The notes: generated by a model not told the origin, from the letters alone. Shown: positions 47,880-59,699, counted from the first letter of the stretch. The stretch is 64,000 bases of DNA from Galeopsis tetrahit (GCA_963675135.1 OY776131.1:36169381-36233380), one strand, 5' to 3'. Made by a program: numbers and translations.

Positions 47880-49532
47880 AGGTTTACGTCTGTCCGATGA
47901 GCAGCTAAAGAATTATACACTCCTTGAGATTGACCAGTTACTTCAAAAGAATGGGAGCAGTTTAAGTAGATTTTCATCAATGCCTGTTCCAGATCCAGAT
48001 GATATCTCTCTACAAAACAATTCACTCATTCTTGAAGAGTTGAGTTATGATCGCACAGAGTTGCTAGAGGAGTACAATAGGTTGTCCTCAACCCTAACTG
48101 CCGAACAAAGTGGTGTTCTACAGGAAATTCTTGAAGCTGTTCGTTCGAATGATGGTGGAGTATTCTTTTTGTATGGGTACGGCGGTACTGGAAAAACTTT
48201 CATATGGAGAACTCTTTCTGCAGCAATTAGATCCCAAGGAGACATTGTTCTTAACGTTGCATCGAGTGGTATAGCTTCTCTTCTCTTGCCTGGAGGTCGT
48301 ACTGCACATTCTAGGTTTCGTATTCCGATAAACATTTATGAATCATCCACATGCAATATAATAACCGGTACTCATTTATCAGAACTTATAATAAATTCAA
48401 AAATGATAATATGGGACGAGACACCGATGATAAACAAATTTTGTTTTGAGGCACTTGATCGAAGCCTAAGAGATATAGTTAGAAGTCCTGATGGGTCGAT
48501 GTCTAATTTACCTTTTGGAGGAAAGACAGTGGTGCTTGGAGGAGACTTTAGACAAATACTTCCTGTAATTTCCAAAGGTTATAGAGAACATATAGTTCAC
48601 TCAGCTATAAATTCTTCGTATTTGTGGGAACAATGCAAGGTATTGAGGTTGACGAGGAATATGAGGTTGCAGATTGGGAATTCTAATGGTATTGATTCAT
48701 CTGCTGAGATAGCTCAATTCTCAGATTGGATTTTGAAAGTTGGAGATGGAGAGATCGGAGATAGTGATGAGGGTTTTGCTGATATTGATATTCATGAAGA
48801 GAATTTGATCTTAGATGCATGTGATCCTGTTGCTGTTATAGTCGACAGCATTTACCCATCATTCTCTGATAATTTTGGTACGAATAAATATTTTGAGGAT
48901 AAAGCTATACTTGCTCCAATCCATAAAGAAGTTGAAATCATTAACGAGACAGTGTTGGCGATGGGGATACAAGTGAATATTTGAGTTCAGACAGTATTTA
49001 TCCGTCCGAGTTTAGACCTGGTGGTATGGGACATGTCTTTTCAATTGACTTTCTAAATTCTCTAAAGTGTTCTGGTCTACCAAATCATCGATTGGTTCTT
49101 AAAATTGGTGTCCCTATAATGTTGCTCAGGAACATTGATCCGAAGTCCGATTTGTGTAATGGAACTAGACTGATTGTTACAAGACTAGGAACTCATATCA
49201 TTGAAGCACAAATTCTTTCGGGAAGGAATGTTGGTAGTAAAGTTTTTATCTCGAGAATGACATTGACTGTTTCGGATGACACTGCTCCCGTAATGTTTCG
49301 AAGGAGGCAATTTCCTATTCGATTATCTTTTGCAATGACGATAAATAAAAGCCAAGGCCAGTCCCTTTCTATGGTAGGCGTCTACCTTCCGAAACCTGTG
49401 TTCACACACGGACAGTTGTATGTTGCAGCCTCTAGAGTCAAGAGCAAAGGTGGATTGAAAATTCTTTGTCTATATTCAAAGGGAAAAATATGTAAACGTA
49501 CAACGAATGTTGTCTACAAGGAAGTTTTCTGA
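47880..49532 (+). pseudogene. Helitron PIF1-like helicase
   Basis: SF1 helicase of the PIF1/Helitron type. Walker A GYGGTGKTFIWRTL, motif Ia NVASSGIASLLLPGGRTAHS, Walker B IIWDETPM, GGDFRQILPVI, then LKIGVPIMLLRNIDPKSDLC, the C-terminal TINKSQGQSL and LYVAASRVKSKGGLKIL. The frame breaks near 48965 (stop at 48984; the next block resumes at 48981 in another frame). The N-terminal Rep (HUH) nuclease of a complete RepHel protein is absent upstream. It would unwind DNA in rolling-circle transposition if intact. Exon start at an acceptor near 47880. Confidence 0.85.
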
Positions 49533-49730
49533 AATTTGTAATGTATTAAGTTAGTCTCTTTTATAAACTCATTTTTTAATTCTGTTTTGTCTTTTATTTT
49601 TTTATATAAATGTCATAATTTATATTCCTGCAATATTTTATTTTTCATCTTTTAATAAATTAAAAAAATAAAAAATCTATAAACATATATATTTTTTAAT
49701 TGATAAATTAAATATATTGTAAATTTTATT

Positions 49731-49753
49731 CAACCCCGCGTCTCTTACACTAG
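49731..49753 (+). other. Candidate Helitron 3' end
   Basis: CAACCCCGCGT at 49731-49741 followed by ACACTAG and a T at 49754. Plant Helitrons end in CTRR (often CTAG) before T after a GC-rich hairpin. Here only the left arm of a hairpin is evident, so the end may be decayed. Confidence 0.4.
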
Positions 49754-50011
49754 TTCATTTTACATATGCAAGCCGCACCTTTATATTTTCGGTGAGTTTT
49801 AAAATTTTACCGTAAAAAGAATGTAAACTAAAATAAAAAGTACATAAATTAAAAAAGTGAAAAAAATAAATTGAATTAAACTTAAATTCGAGGATCCAAT
49901 AAATGGCAAAAACTACAATATTGACCAATTAAATCAAAATTCATGGGTCAACGCAGGTCAAAACGGGTCAATCTTAATTAAAATATTTATTTTCGCTGTC
50001 AAATATTATCT

Positions 50012-50260
50012 TACTACATGATCAAAACTATGTTATTACAAGACTTAAATTTTGTCACTACAAGACCAAAAGTGTATTACTACAAGTCCAAAAATATTCT
50101 GGACACTTATTTTTTTTGAGCAAAATTACTAAAATAATTTTGACTTATTCGGTTACTACATGACTAAAACAATGTTACTACAAGACTAAAATTTTATCAC
50201 TATAAGGTCAAAAGTGTATTACTTCATGTCCAAAAATATTCTGGACACTTAATTTTTTGG
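50012..50260. repeat. Two-copy direct repeat
   Basis: Units at about 50012-50125 and 50150-50258 share TTACTACATGA.TAAAAC, CAAAAGTGTATTACT and GTCCAAAAATATTCTGGACA. Non-coding. The remainder of 49754-50460 shows nothing else. Confidence 0.75.
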
Positions 50261-50499
50261 GTGAATTTATCAGAATGTTTTGACATATAGTATTAAAATT
50301 TTGGGGTTTCACCAATAAGATCTTTTCACATAGAGTTTTTTCAAATAATAACAAGGTTCAAATTAAGGTCAAAATCCAACTTAAATGTACCATTTTACCC
50401 TTAATATTTAAACTTATGTTTTAATATAATACTAAGTCAACTAATTTTAAAATTTGAATGCAAATCTCTCACCACATCGAAAAAACGGTTAATTATTAA

Positions 50500-50710
50500 G
50501 TCTTCCCCAGTTTTAGGACTTCCCCCAAATCTATGATATTCAAATCTTCCCCAAATCATCGCTGACCAATTTTATGAATTTCCTCAAATCTCTAATATTC
50601 AAGTCTTTCCCAAATCTCTGATATTCAAGTTTTTCCAAAATCTCTTATATTCAAGTTTTCCCCAAATCTCTGATATTCAAGTCTTTCCCAAAGCTATGAT
50701 ATTCAATTTT
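50500..50710. repeat. Minisatellite of about 26-29 bases
   Basis: Several diverged units of CCAAATCTCTGATATTCAAG followed by TCTTTCC or TTTTCCC, ending near an A17 run at about 50731. Confidence 0.75.
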
Positions 50711-51229
50711 ATTTTCACACTTGAAGATCTGCAAAAAAAAAAAAAAAAAGGTCAAATCAAATTAGATATTTTCTTCAGAAAAATCCCTGACTTGATTATG
50801 CAGAAAGATCTACAGAAAAATCTCTAACTATAATGAAAAAAAAACTAATGTTGCATCAACATATTAATAATATAGAAATGTGCAGTAAATTATGTGCATA
50901 TGCAAATATCATTATGCAGAAAACGGCTTTAATGCAAATTAGATCTGCATTAATAAAATTTGTTTATTAATGTAGGCCACATACCAATTATTAAAGAAAG
51001 AGATTATATACAATATAAGACAATAACTTAGTGTTTTAAACAAAGAAAGACAAAAATTTATACTAAAACAATCAAGGACAAAATTAATTAGCTTGAGACC
51101 ACTATGCCCCTGATTTCAAATTAAGTAGTATTTTCGAATTCAATTAATTAAGTTAAGCAAAATTAGGAAAGTCAACCAATTTAAAATTCAATTAAGCTAT
51201 GAGTTATATTCAAGTCATTTCTCATTTCT

Positions 51230-52450
51230 CACAAAGCCCTAATGGCCGCCTCCCTTATTTTGAATCTGGGTGAGTCTTAGAGAACCGAGACGACGGACTG
51301 CTGAGCGAGCTCATCAATGGCGGATTTCGCTTTCTTAATTAACCAATTTTTTCTCGCAATCTAGCATTTTCAAGGGAGGGTTCCAGCGATGAGGGGAAGC
51401 ACTTTTCTTGGTCGGCGGCGGTGGGGGAAACTGGTGGTGGGATTCTAATCTAGTATTTCCATAAAGTAAGTGATTCTGATTCTGCTGAAAAGTTTCTTCT
51501 TCTTCCCTCCTCCTCTGTTGGTGGTCTATATTTCGGTCAAACTGATTTTGATCTTGATTGGGGTGATAAAGATGAAGATGGTGGAATTAATGTTTTTTCA
51601 CTATACTCTGTTTCTAATTCTAAGATTTTGATGTTCGTCGTGAGTTTGATTGCGGATGAGGATAATGGATAATCGTTGAAGCTCGTAAAGTGTGTGGTGA
51701 TTGATTGTTCTTTGCTTGTATTTACGATTAGGATTTGTTTTGTTTTTTTGATAATTGGGGAAGAGAATGACGTTAGTGTTTTTTTTTTTCAGAGATTTCT
51801 ATTGTGAATAACAATTTCTTATTTAAATATTTCAGATGCTTGCTTCGTTAAGGAATGAAAATAAAATCTTGTTATGTGTGGTTCCTTTCAACAGTAAGCA
51901 TGAGGTATCATTCTTTTACTTGTTTCCCTTGTAATATCTTTATTTTCATTAATAAACCTTTTGTTTTTCGTTGATTTGCCTAAATTTTATAGTTTATTGT
52001 TGTTGTGTATTCAGTTTAGTCGCACAGGTGATTTGATGCATGTTGATGATAATCACAATTAATTATTCGCAGAGATTTAAGCAACCATAAATATATCCTT
52101 CCTTTTTTTTTTTTTTTTTTTTTTCTTTATCTGTTTCCCCCTTTTCTTTCAACTTCTTTATGTGATAATGACTATTGAATAGATTCAATTTAATTGAGCA
52201 GATTGGTTTTTAGATATGTGTATTTTGCTTTTCAGTGCTTCAAAATTGTAGAGAAAAACAGAGTTGAGATTTCAGAACTCCGGTTTTGGTGTCAATATTG
52301 GGTAAATATTCCTCCAGGGTTCAATCGAAATGCACCACCAAGAGCAACGATATTCTCAATCTCTTGCAGTGACTGCACATGATTCATCTGTCTATAATAC
52401 TATTGATGAATTAAATCAAGGAGTTTGTGATATACAAGCTATTGGAGTTT
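51230..52450 (+). other. Unassigned gene-like stretch
   Basis: GC content rises at 51240-51430 (CCCTAATGGCCGCCTCC near 51238). An ATG-less open stretch at about 51450-51670 would encode an acidic peptide (TDFDLDWGDKDEDGG). Several GT/AG pairs look splice-like. No family recognised. It could be a decayed 5' gene end or a non-coding transcript. Confidence 0.25.
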
Positions 52451-52539
52451 GCACTAATTTGTAAACATATTTCAGAATTCTAATGTAAATTTTAGATTCA
52501 ATAGTTTATTTACTCCAAGAACTAAGAAAATCATCATTA

Positions 52540-52930
52540 TTATAACATGTATGATAGAGTGTTATATTATTCGTATGCAATGCACATATTAGATATATGC
52601 ATCTCTTATTGATAAGCAATGCACATATTATATATATGCACCAAACTATGAATATATGCACATTAGTTTCGCATTACGTAAAAGCCTATAGGCCAATCCG
52701 ACCTTTGTGTTAAATTTTTTAATGAAATTCGAAATAATTTATTTTAATTTTTCAGGGCATCACATGCAGAAAACACACCTTGAGAATTGAGCGAGTAATC
52801 AAGTGTGTGAAACGAATGTGCACAAAATTAATGATCTGCATATTTGAAAGTATATGCAATTATCGATTGCATATATAAAAAACGCATGCATATTTGAAAG
52901 TATATGCACTTGTCGGTTACTAAAATTATG
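52540..52930. repeat. ATGCA/TGCATA-rich repeat zone
   Basis: Repeated phrases AAGCAATGCACATATTA, ATATATGCA.C and TGCATATTTGAAAGTATATGCA. AT-rich, non-coding. Confidence 0.6.
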
Positions 52931-53134
52931 ACTGCAGACTCTCAAAATGCAGTTACTAACACTGTTTCAACCAAATACCCAAATTCAATTGAAATAAAAA
53001 ATGCAGAAACTCAAAGAAATTCTTGAAATGTAGAAACTCAAAGTTTTTGGTTGTAATTTTGGAAAGTTAGAATTTCATCCATGGAAGTTGATCAAATTTT
53101 TGGAAAATCTTTGACTGCATGAGAGATGAGACAA

Positions 53135-53245
53135 TTCGATTTGAATTCATTTGAATTCAAATTGATTGAATTCAAATATGGAAACTGAGGCGAGATCTTG
53201 AATTCAAATTGATTGAATTCAAATATGGAAACTGAGGCGAGATCT
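53135..53245. repeat. Tandem duplication, 52-base unit
   Basis: AATTCAAATTGATTGAATTC followed by AAATATGGAAACTGAGGCGA and GATCTTG occurs twice in a row (about 53154-53205 and 53206-53245). Confidence 0.85.
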
Positions 53246-53404
53246 TGGGATATCCTTGAACAACTATGACTTTTCGAATTATATGAAATTAAGGGCAGAA
53301 TGGGGAATTTGAAGGCTGTTTTGTCCTTAATTGTTTTACCAAAAAAAAATTGTCTTTAATCTTAAAGTCTTAGAGTGGATTGTCCTATTCTGTTTTTTCC
53401 CCTT

Positions 53405-53610
53405 AAAGAAAGTAAAAAAACTCAATATAATTGCCACGATCTTCTAGAAACGTTGAAAACTGATTAACACGAACCAACTTGGAACGACTAACAATCAATC
53501 TGCATCTTTGTGTTTGACCAAATATATGAACATAAAATACTTTTGAAACTGAAATCAATGGGTGGAATTAAAGAAAGTAAAAAAACTCAATATAATTGCC
53601 ACGATCTTGA
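53405..53610. repeat. Direct repeat of a 39-base segment
   Basis: AAAGAAAGTAAAAAAACTCA followed by ATATAATTGCCACGATCTT at about 53405-53443, again at about 53571-53609. Confidence 0.9.
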
Positions 53611-53837
53611 TGCGTGATTTGAAAAAGAAAAAAATATTGAATCAATGGAATTGATTGAAGAAAATATTGAGTTTATACCCGACCTCCTGCTTCAGCAGCC
53701 TAAAAGCCTCCAACTTAACAAACCCGAAAAAGATTTTCAAGTTTTCGTTAAACGCTAGGGAGAGATTCTCTAAAGAAGTTGCTATCCACTAAATTTCCCA
53801 GATGAATATGCCAATAGATTAATTAATTAATAATGTA

Positions 53838-54041
53838 ATGGTGGTAAAAAAGACTTTAAAGGTGTGTACGGAGGCGCTAAACGACGCCCTTGAGTCCTTG
53901 GACAACGCTATATCGATACTGCAAAGCGAAAAGAATAATATGTTGAATGACGTGAGAACGTGGTTGAGCACTGTGGTGACGGATCAAGAAACGTGTTTAA
54001 ACGCATTGGAAGAGGTGAAATCAAATGAGAAAAACATGTAG
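53838..54041 (+). pseudogene. Pectin methylesterase inhibitor (PMEI) domain remnant
   Basis: 67-residue frame with ALNDALESLDNAISIL and DVRTWLSTVVTDQETCLNAL, the helical-bundle pattern of PMEI domains (in which D.TWLSAA.T.Q.TC is a hallmark). Full domains have about 150 residues, a signal peptide and four cysteines. Here only the middle part and two cysteines remain, and no signal peptide or remaining helices can be found nearby. Intact proteins inhibit pectin methylesterases in the cell wall, or precede them in pro-enzymes. Probably a gene relic. Confidence 0.65.
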
Positions 54042-54200
54042 AAACGATTAACAATACACAATGTCGAAGATTTTTGCAGTAGGTTTTTTTTATGGAAAGT
54101 ATGAATCAATAATTGAAGATTACCTTATAAATTGATCACGAATAAGGAATGTCAAATAATTAATTGAAACACAGTGATCTTGAAATGGAAGAAATCTTGA

Positions 54201-54507
54201 GGGCATGTTTGTTTTGGGACTCACCCGTCCGGACGTGGGACGTAACGTCCCACGTCCTTGTTCTACTTCGCGATTTCACATCCGGATTTCTCCATCCAAC
54301 TACACTCATCCCTAAAAATACCTATACATCCTACTATTACATCCTACCATTACATCACATCCAACCACTCTTACACAATTTGATTTGACATAAAGTTACA
54401 TCTCATCCTACTCAAAATCCCAAATCAAACACACACAATTACTATTCATCAGGATTTCCCCATCCAGGATTTCCCCCATCCTACATAATCCCAAAACAAA
54501 CATACCC
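54201..54507. mobile_element. Tourist/PIF-like MITE copy 3
   Basis: GGGCATGTTTGTTTTGGGA at the left and the complement of GGGTATGTTTGTTTTGGGAT at the right, TGA on both sides (54198-54200, 54508-54510). The interior differs from copies 1 and 2 and holds a perfect hairpin at 54231-54257. Confidence 0.85.
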
Positions 54508-54951
54508 TGAGTGATGAAAAGTTGTTGAAGAGAGGGTAAAAATTAGGGAATATTAAGATTTAATTAATTAAATATTAAATTATTAAATTAGTCTTTCTAT
54601 TTAAAGTTAAGTGCATAAAAGGTTATTAACATTCATTTTTGTTCTTAACAATTATATTTGTTGTTTTTTTATTAAAAAAGTGTCTTTAGGAAGGACCATT
54701 TTTATAAAAATTCTTAATTTTGGCCTTGTTGTGGTAATTTTTTAACTTTGTAGTAACAATATTTTGGTCATGTAGTAAATCACCTGTTTGCGACTCGCGA
54801 ATTTTTTAGACAACCCGGATCCAGACTTATGACCCGTAAAAATTTAAAATTATATTAATTAGACTTTTAGACTAAATGTGCTTAAAATTTTAACTAGGTC
54901 TAATTTAAATTTAAATGGAATGCATGTATAAAAAATATACCTTTAAATATA

Positions 54952-55172
54952 CTCCCTCCGTTTTTTAATAAGTGTCACTTTGTCTTTTTAACTAATTTTA
55001 AAATAAGTGTCATTTTAGAGTTTTTTCTTTAATTTTGACTATTTTATCCTTATTCATTTACCATAAATATTTTTCATTTATAAATTCCACAAAAATTATT
55101 TATACTACATTCTTAACTACATTCTTTATCAAACAAAATTTATATATACCAAAAAAAACACTTACTTTAAAT
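54952..55172. mobile_element. Decayed Stowaway-like MITE upstream of BPC
   Basis: Left end CTCCCTCCGTTTTTTAATAA after TA, with AAGTGTCA subterminal repeats. The right end shows only ACACTTACTTTAAAT, without the GGAGGGAG terminus. Extent approximate. Confidence 0.6.
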
Positions 55173-55183
55173 ACGCGCAAACA

Positions 55184-55236
55184 AAGAGGAAGAGGAGAGA
55201 GACGGAGGTGAGGGGAGAGGAGAGAGAGTACTCGGA
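55184..55236 (+). promoter_or_regulatory. GA-rich tract at BPC transcription start region
   Basis: GAGGAAGAGGAGAGAGACGG and AGGAGAGAGAGTAC form a purine tract of about 50 bases. GA repeats are the binding sites of BPC proteins themselves (known), which suggests autoregulation (inference). Confidence 0.55.
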
Positions 55237-57701
55237 AAAGGAGAAAAATCTTTAATACACGAGCAAATATAGTACACTCGCTGTGTAACAGTAGAGAGAG
55301 AAAGCTGAGTGGAGAGGCGCAAGTTATTCAATCGGAATATTCCAGTCTTGAATCTCCATTCTCCGGTAACTCCTCACCGCCGCCCCTCGGTTCGCGAAGT
55401 CACCTTCGTGACGCGCGTATCGAACTTTCCCTTGGCTTAATTGCTCAATTTTTTTTTTTTGTGGAATCATGCAATTGAATACAATCTTCATCTGCCCTCG
55501 GATTAGTTAGATGTTATCGCTACTCCATTTTTCATTGCTGTGCTTGAATCTTGATATACAATTATTTGTTAGATTCTTCATCTGTTATTTAGAACTTTAT
55601 TGAAGTGGTACAGGAATGGGTAAATCTTGCATTAGGAGTTCGATGTTTGTTATGATTTTGATTTCTCCTTAAATTGTGCGAATAGTCAGTTTAGAAGAAA
55701 ACTAGCAGTTCAATTTTTATTTTTATTTTTTGGGCTTGAAGAAGGAAAATTTGGAATTAGAAACGTGTTGTTGTTCATGGATAGCTGATTGATGTGCTCT
55801 TCTCCTGTCTTTCAAATTTCATGGTCTCTGATCTTCTCGAAGTTGTTATGCACTTGAGCATTATAGCATTTGTTTTGAATAACACCATTGGATACAAATT
55901 GTAAAGGCAGAAATCTTGTATGTTTATGAATGATATCTATTGGATGCTTGAATGTACTATCTATGTCAATTGGCGTGCGATGATTGACCTTTGATGTCGA
56001 GAGCTAACAGTCAATCAAAGTAAATTACTATTTCATGGTTGCTTCTGTTGTTGCATAACCTTCAGTAGCTAGCTATCAGATGGATCAAGTCTTTTTATGT
56101 AGTTGGAATCTTTTATGTTTTACCTTATTAAGAGCTTCTCTTTCTTAATTGCATGTTGAATGCATACATCCAACCAGAGGTGGATACAAGTGGGGGCCAC
56201 TGCCCCCTGCCCAAGATTTTTTGAGCTCTATGTATATATAGGTGTGTGCATATGTATATAACTATATTAATATGTGTATTTATCCTTCTTGTTTAGATTT
56301 ATGTGTGTGCATGTGTATAATTATATCAATATGCAAGTGTCGAAATTAGCTAGACTTAAAACGTGTGTTTCATTGTACCCTCGCACCCCCCACCCCCCCA
56401 TCCACCAAAGTACAAATCCTGGATCTCCCACTGCATCCACCTTCATTATAGTTTGCCAACTATACAGTTAGCGAAAATCTATAGATGTCTGCACAAGATA
56501 GAACTCGTAAGTGTTTTATTTATGGACAGACCTGAAGGCAAATGGGTAATCTTTGTCAGTATTAAGTTTTTCCTCCTCATCCATGCTGCCATTTGTAATG
56601 CTATGCCACCTTTATCACCATCTGCAGTACTCCTCTCCCTTCCTCAGCCATTATCTTGATACTGATAATACTTCCACACCCTTTCTTACCCCCTTTTTTG
56701 AACCGTAAAATGATATTAGAAGTATAATGATTGTTGAGATAGATCTTCCTTTTCTTTTTGTTACCTTCCCAAGCCCATCTCCTTTTATCTTAAACCCTTT
56801 GCATAGACTTAGCCTTTTGTAATTCTTTTGCATCCTCTTTCCCAGCGAACCCAAATGAATCACTTGCACTGATAAAATACTATACCTATTTCCCACCATA
56901 CCCAAATGTATCACTACATGGATAAAATATTGTCACGAAGATTGTGAATGAGTGGTTGTGGATACAAAAGACCAGTCTGGAATCTCAGCTAACAAATTAA
57001 ACTTCTCTGCTAATCAAATTATAAAATGGATCTTGTCACAAATACATTATGACTTGATTTAGCTTGATTGTTTTTGTTACAATGTTGTCCCTTCAGATTG
57101 TAAAATATGAGTTTTGAGACTGCCTCAAGTACTTTTCATGACCAACTAACAATCTTTTCCAAGGATGATTTAATTATCTGAAACAATAATAAATGAGTGA
57201 TGATATTGATTACACCAGTTAGCCTGTACAATTTCTTCACTTGCTCTAATCTTGGTCTTGGTAAGGCATCTTAATATTCGCTTGGATAGAGTAATAACTC
57301 AAGATGCTTCTTAATGACTGAAAGAAAGTGACTTATTAGCTCGTGATGTCTAACCTCTATTATTTTAAAGTGAATAAGTGAATTAACATGACAAACATGA
57401 ACATAGAAAATTGTGTTTCTCTTTTCTTGTTCGTACTACTTTTTTTTTCTTTTACTGTATGAATGTGACTGTCAAAAACTAACTGGGATTTCTCATGGGA
57501 GAAGACAAACCTCATAAGTTCTCTGAGATTCAGAAAATTCATTGCTGCATTACATGATTGAGTATGGCATATAATTGATGTCTTTTGTTCACCATGTCCA
57601 CTTTTTTTTATTTACTTTCAGGTTAATGCATGAGTCAAAGATAGAGATATACGAGCACTAGTTGTACCCCTGTTTGGACATATCTAAAAGGGAATAGTTA
57701 A
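55237..57701 (+). promoter_or_regulatory. BPC 5' leader with long intron and uORF
   Basis: The leader exon probably ends at a donor near 55365 (CTCCG before GTAACT). The acceptor TTTCAG ends at 57621, giving a leader intron of about 2.25 kb. The second leader part (57622-57701) holds an 11-codon uORF, ATG 57626 to TAG 57659-57661. Long 5' introns are common in plant BPC genes (recalled, not checked). Exon 1 extent is inferred. Confidence 0.5.
56175..56433. mobile_element. Small hAT-like MITE in the BPC leader intron
   Basis: Left end CAGAGGTGGATACAAG, right end inverted CAGTGGGAGATCCAGG, flanked by CATCCAAC (56167-56174) and CATCCACC (56434-56441), 7 of 8 bases equal. Same TIR family (CAGTG.CGGA.CCAG) as 61763-62479. 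Confidence 0.65.
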
Positions 57702-58761
57702 ATGGATGAAGCTGAAGAACGAGAAAACAGGAGACATAGGATGATGGATTACAATAAAGTACCTTCAGTAAAGATGAAGAGTTCATCTTTTCCTTCAAAA
57801 TTAATACTGAATCTTATTGTGCAAACTATTCTTTCCATGTTATAAATTGTATAAGCTTATTGCTAACGAGTTATTTGTTCACAAATTTTAACTGTTGCTG
57901 CAGTGGAGTTCAACTTCCCAGTTTCCGATGAGGGAACAGAATGCTTTCCATGTGACTGCAAAGATAAGCATGCTCTATGACGAAAGGGATAGCGCTATAA
58001 AAGAACGTGAACAAGCCATTGCTGAAAAGAAAGCTGCCTTGTTGGAGAGAGATGCTGCAATCCAGCAACGAGATACAGCCATTGCAGAACGTGATAATGC
58101 TCTGAGAGAACGTGATAACGCTGTTGCTGCCCTCCAATTTCAGGAGAGTGCCATGAATGCCTTATTGGGAAGTGTTGCACATGGACTCAAACGCCCTAAC
58201 CGTCCCACAAATCACAATCACAATAAATTTGCTCGTAGTTTGGGACAAGGGTGCATCACCGATGCATCACCAATAACTACTGTTTCATCTGAGGCTGAAA
58301 AGCCTGATCAACTAACAAGGATCAAAGTAAAGAAGAATCCTACAGCAAAATCACCGAGCAAATTGAATAAAGTGCGTGAGGATTTGAATAGGCATGTTAC
58401 AACATCTGGGACAAAGGCTGAGTGGGATGCTCAGGAGATTGGGGAGAATAATCTGATACGTTTCGATGAATCTAGCATGCCAGCACCGGTTTGTTCATGC
58501 ACTGGAGTGGCTAGGCAGTGTTACAAGTGGGGAAATGGGGGTTGGCAGTCATCTTGTTGCACCACCACACTGTCGGTTTACCCATTGCCACAAATGCCTA
58601 ACAAGAAGCACTCAAGAATTGGTGGGAGAAAGATGAGTGGAACTGTTTTTAGCAGATTGCTGACCAGAGTGGCTGCAGCTGGGCATGACTTGTCAATTCC
58701 AGTAGATCTCAAGAACTACTGGGCTAAACATGGAACAAATCGATATATTACCATCATGTAA
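57702..58761 (+). CDS. BPC: BASIC PENTACYSTEINE (BBR/BPC) class II transcription factor
   Basis: Plant-specific nuclear DNA-binding protein that recognises GA-rich (GAGA) elements and can recruit Polycomb factors (known). Two coding exons, 57702-57767 and 57904-58761, give 307 residues. Exon 1 starts MDEAEERENRRHR. Residues about 45-100 form a coiled coil of repeated ERD.AI.ER units (EREQAIAEKKAALLERDAAI), typical of class II BPC4/5/6. The middle is basic (KVKKNPTAKSPSK). The C-terminal 90 residues are the conserved DNA-binding domain with five cysteines: PVCSCTGVARQCYKWG, WQSSCCTTTLSVYPLP, the RIGGRKMSGTVFSRLL segment, and the ending KHGTNRYITIM. Length matches the family. The splice pair CA-GTAAAG / CTGCAG-T keeps frame. 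ATG 57702 is chosen because the residues after it match class II N-termini. The gene looks intact. Confidence 0.93.
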
Positions 58762-59420
58762 CATCGCCTCTCTAATAAAGTCAGGTAACTGGTATGTAGA
58801 ACTTCCTCAGATGAATTCACTAATTTTAACTCTAGAGTTCTGAAATTTTGAAGTAAATATTGTTGTTCTGTCTGTGGCTAAATTAGCATTGATTTTTTCA
58901 TTATTAGTTATTTTTCTTTGCTATGCTATTTTTCGTTTCTTAGCTATTTCTTTGGTAGCTGGATAGGTGGGTGGGAATGTGGGATGGGGTGAAAATATTT
59001 CTGGGAAACTTGAATTCTAATCATTTCTGAAAAAATATGATCGTCCTCAGCCAGACTTTTATTGTAAATAAAATGAAAATAATTGACTGTATTGCTAATG
59101 CTCCAGAATGATGTCTACTATCTGCAGCTTCTTTTAAAAAACAATTTAGTGTAGTTTGCTTTTAAGCATGTGTCTTAATGAAATGCAAATATGTTGCAGT
59201 ATTGATTCGTTGTTTCAGACAAGATATTTAGAATTTTGGTTTTTCTTCTGATATTCCATACCATTTTGAGGCGTTTAGTGTGTAGAATGTCCTCGCAGTT
59301 GCTCCCGATATATATCATTAGAATTCGTCTTACTTTCACTTTAACAAGAGTACTGTGCAAGGCAGTTTTATGTATGATACAGTTTGTTTTAAATTATACT
59401 GTACAAGTTTTTGTACTCAT
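58762..59420 (+). other. BPC 3' untranslated region (possible 3' UTR intron)
   Basis: After the stop, AAAGTCAG-GTAACTGG near 58783 looks like a donor and TGTTGCAG near 59200 an acceptor, so a 3' UTR intron of about 420 bases is possible. No ORF. Confidence 0.35.
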
Positions 59421-59699
59421 GCTTTGTTAGCTAGTACTCTATTAATCCGAGATCAGTTTTCACACCCTTTTTTTTTAGGTCTCACATCAATTTTCACAAA
59501 AAAAAAAAAAAGAAAGAAATATTTATTCATAATTTTTACCCTCATAATATACACTTATTTACTTTCTATGATATTATTTTTTTCTAATACATTAACTCAC
59601 ATCCGCTTATATTTTCATTATTAAAAAAAATGATTTTACCACTTTGTCCCTACTTTATTATTCTAAATCTAATAAAGCAAAAAAAAAAAACAATTAGTA

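Noticed and set aside
57910..58180. Minus-strand ORFs opposite the BPC coiled coil
   Set aside because: Shadows of the ERD repeat.
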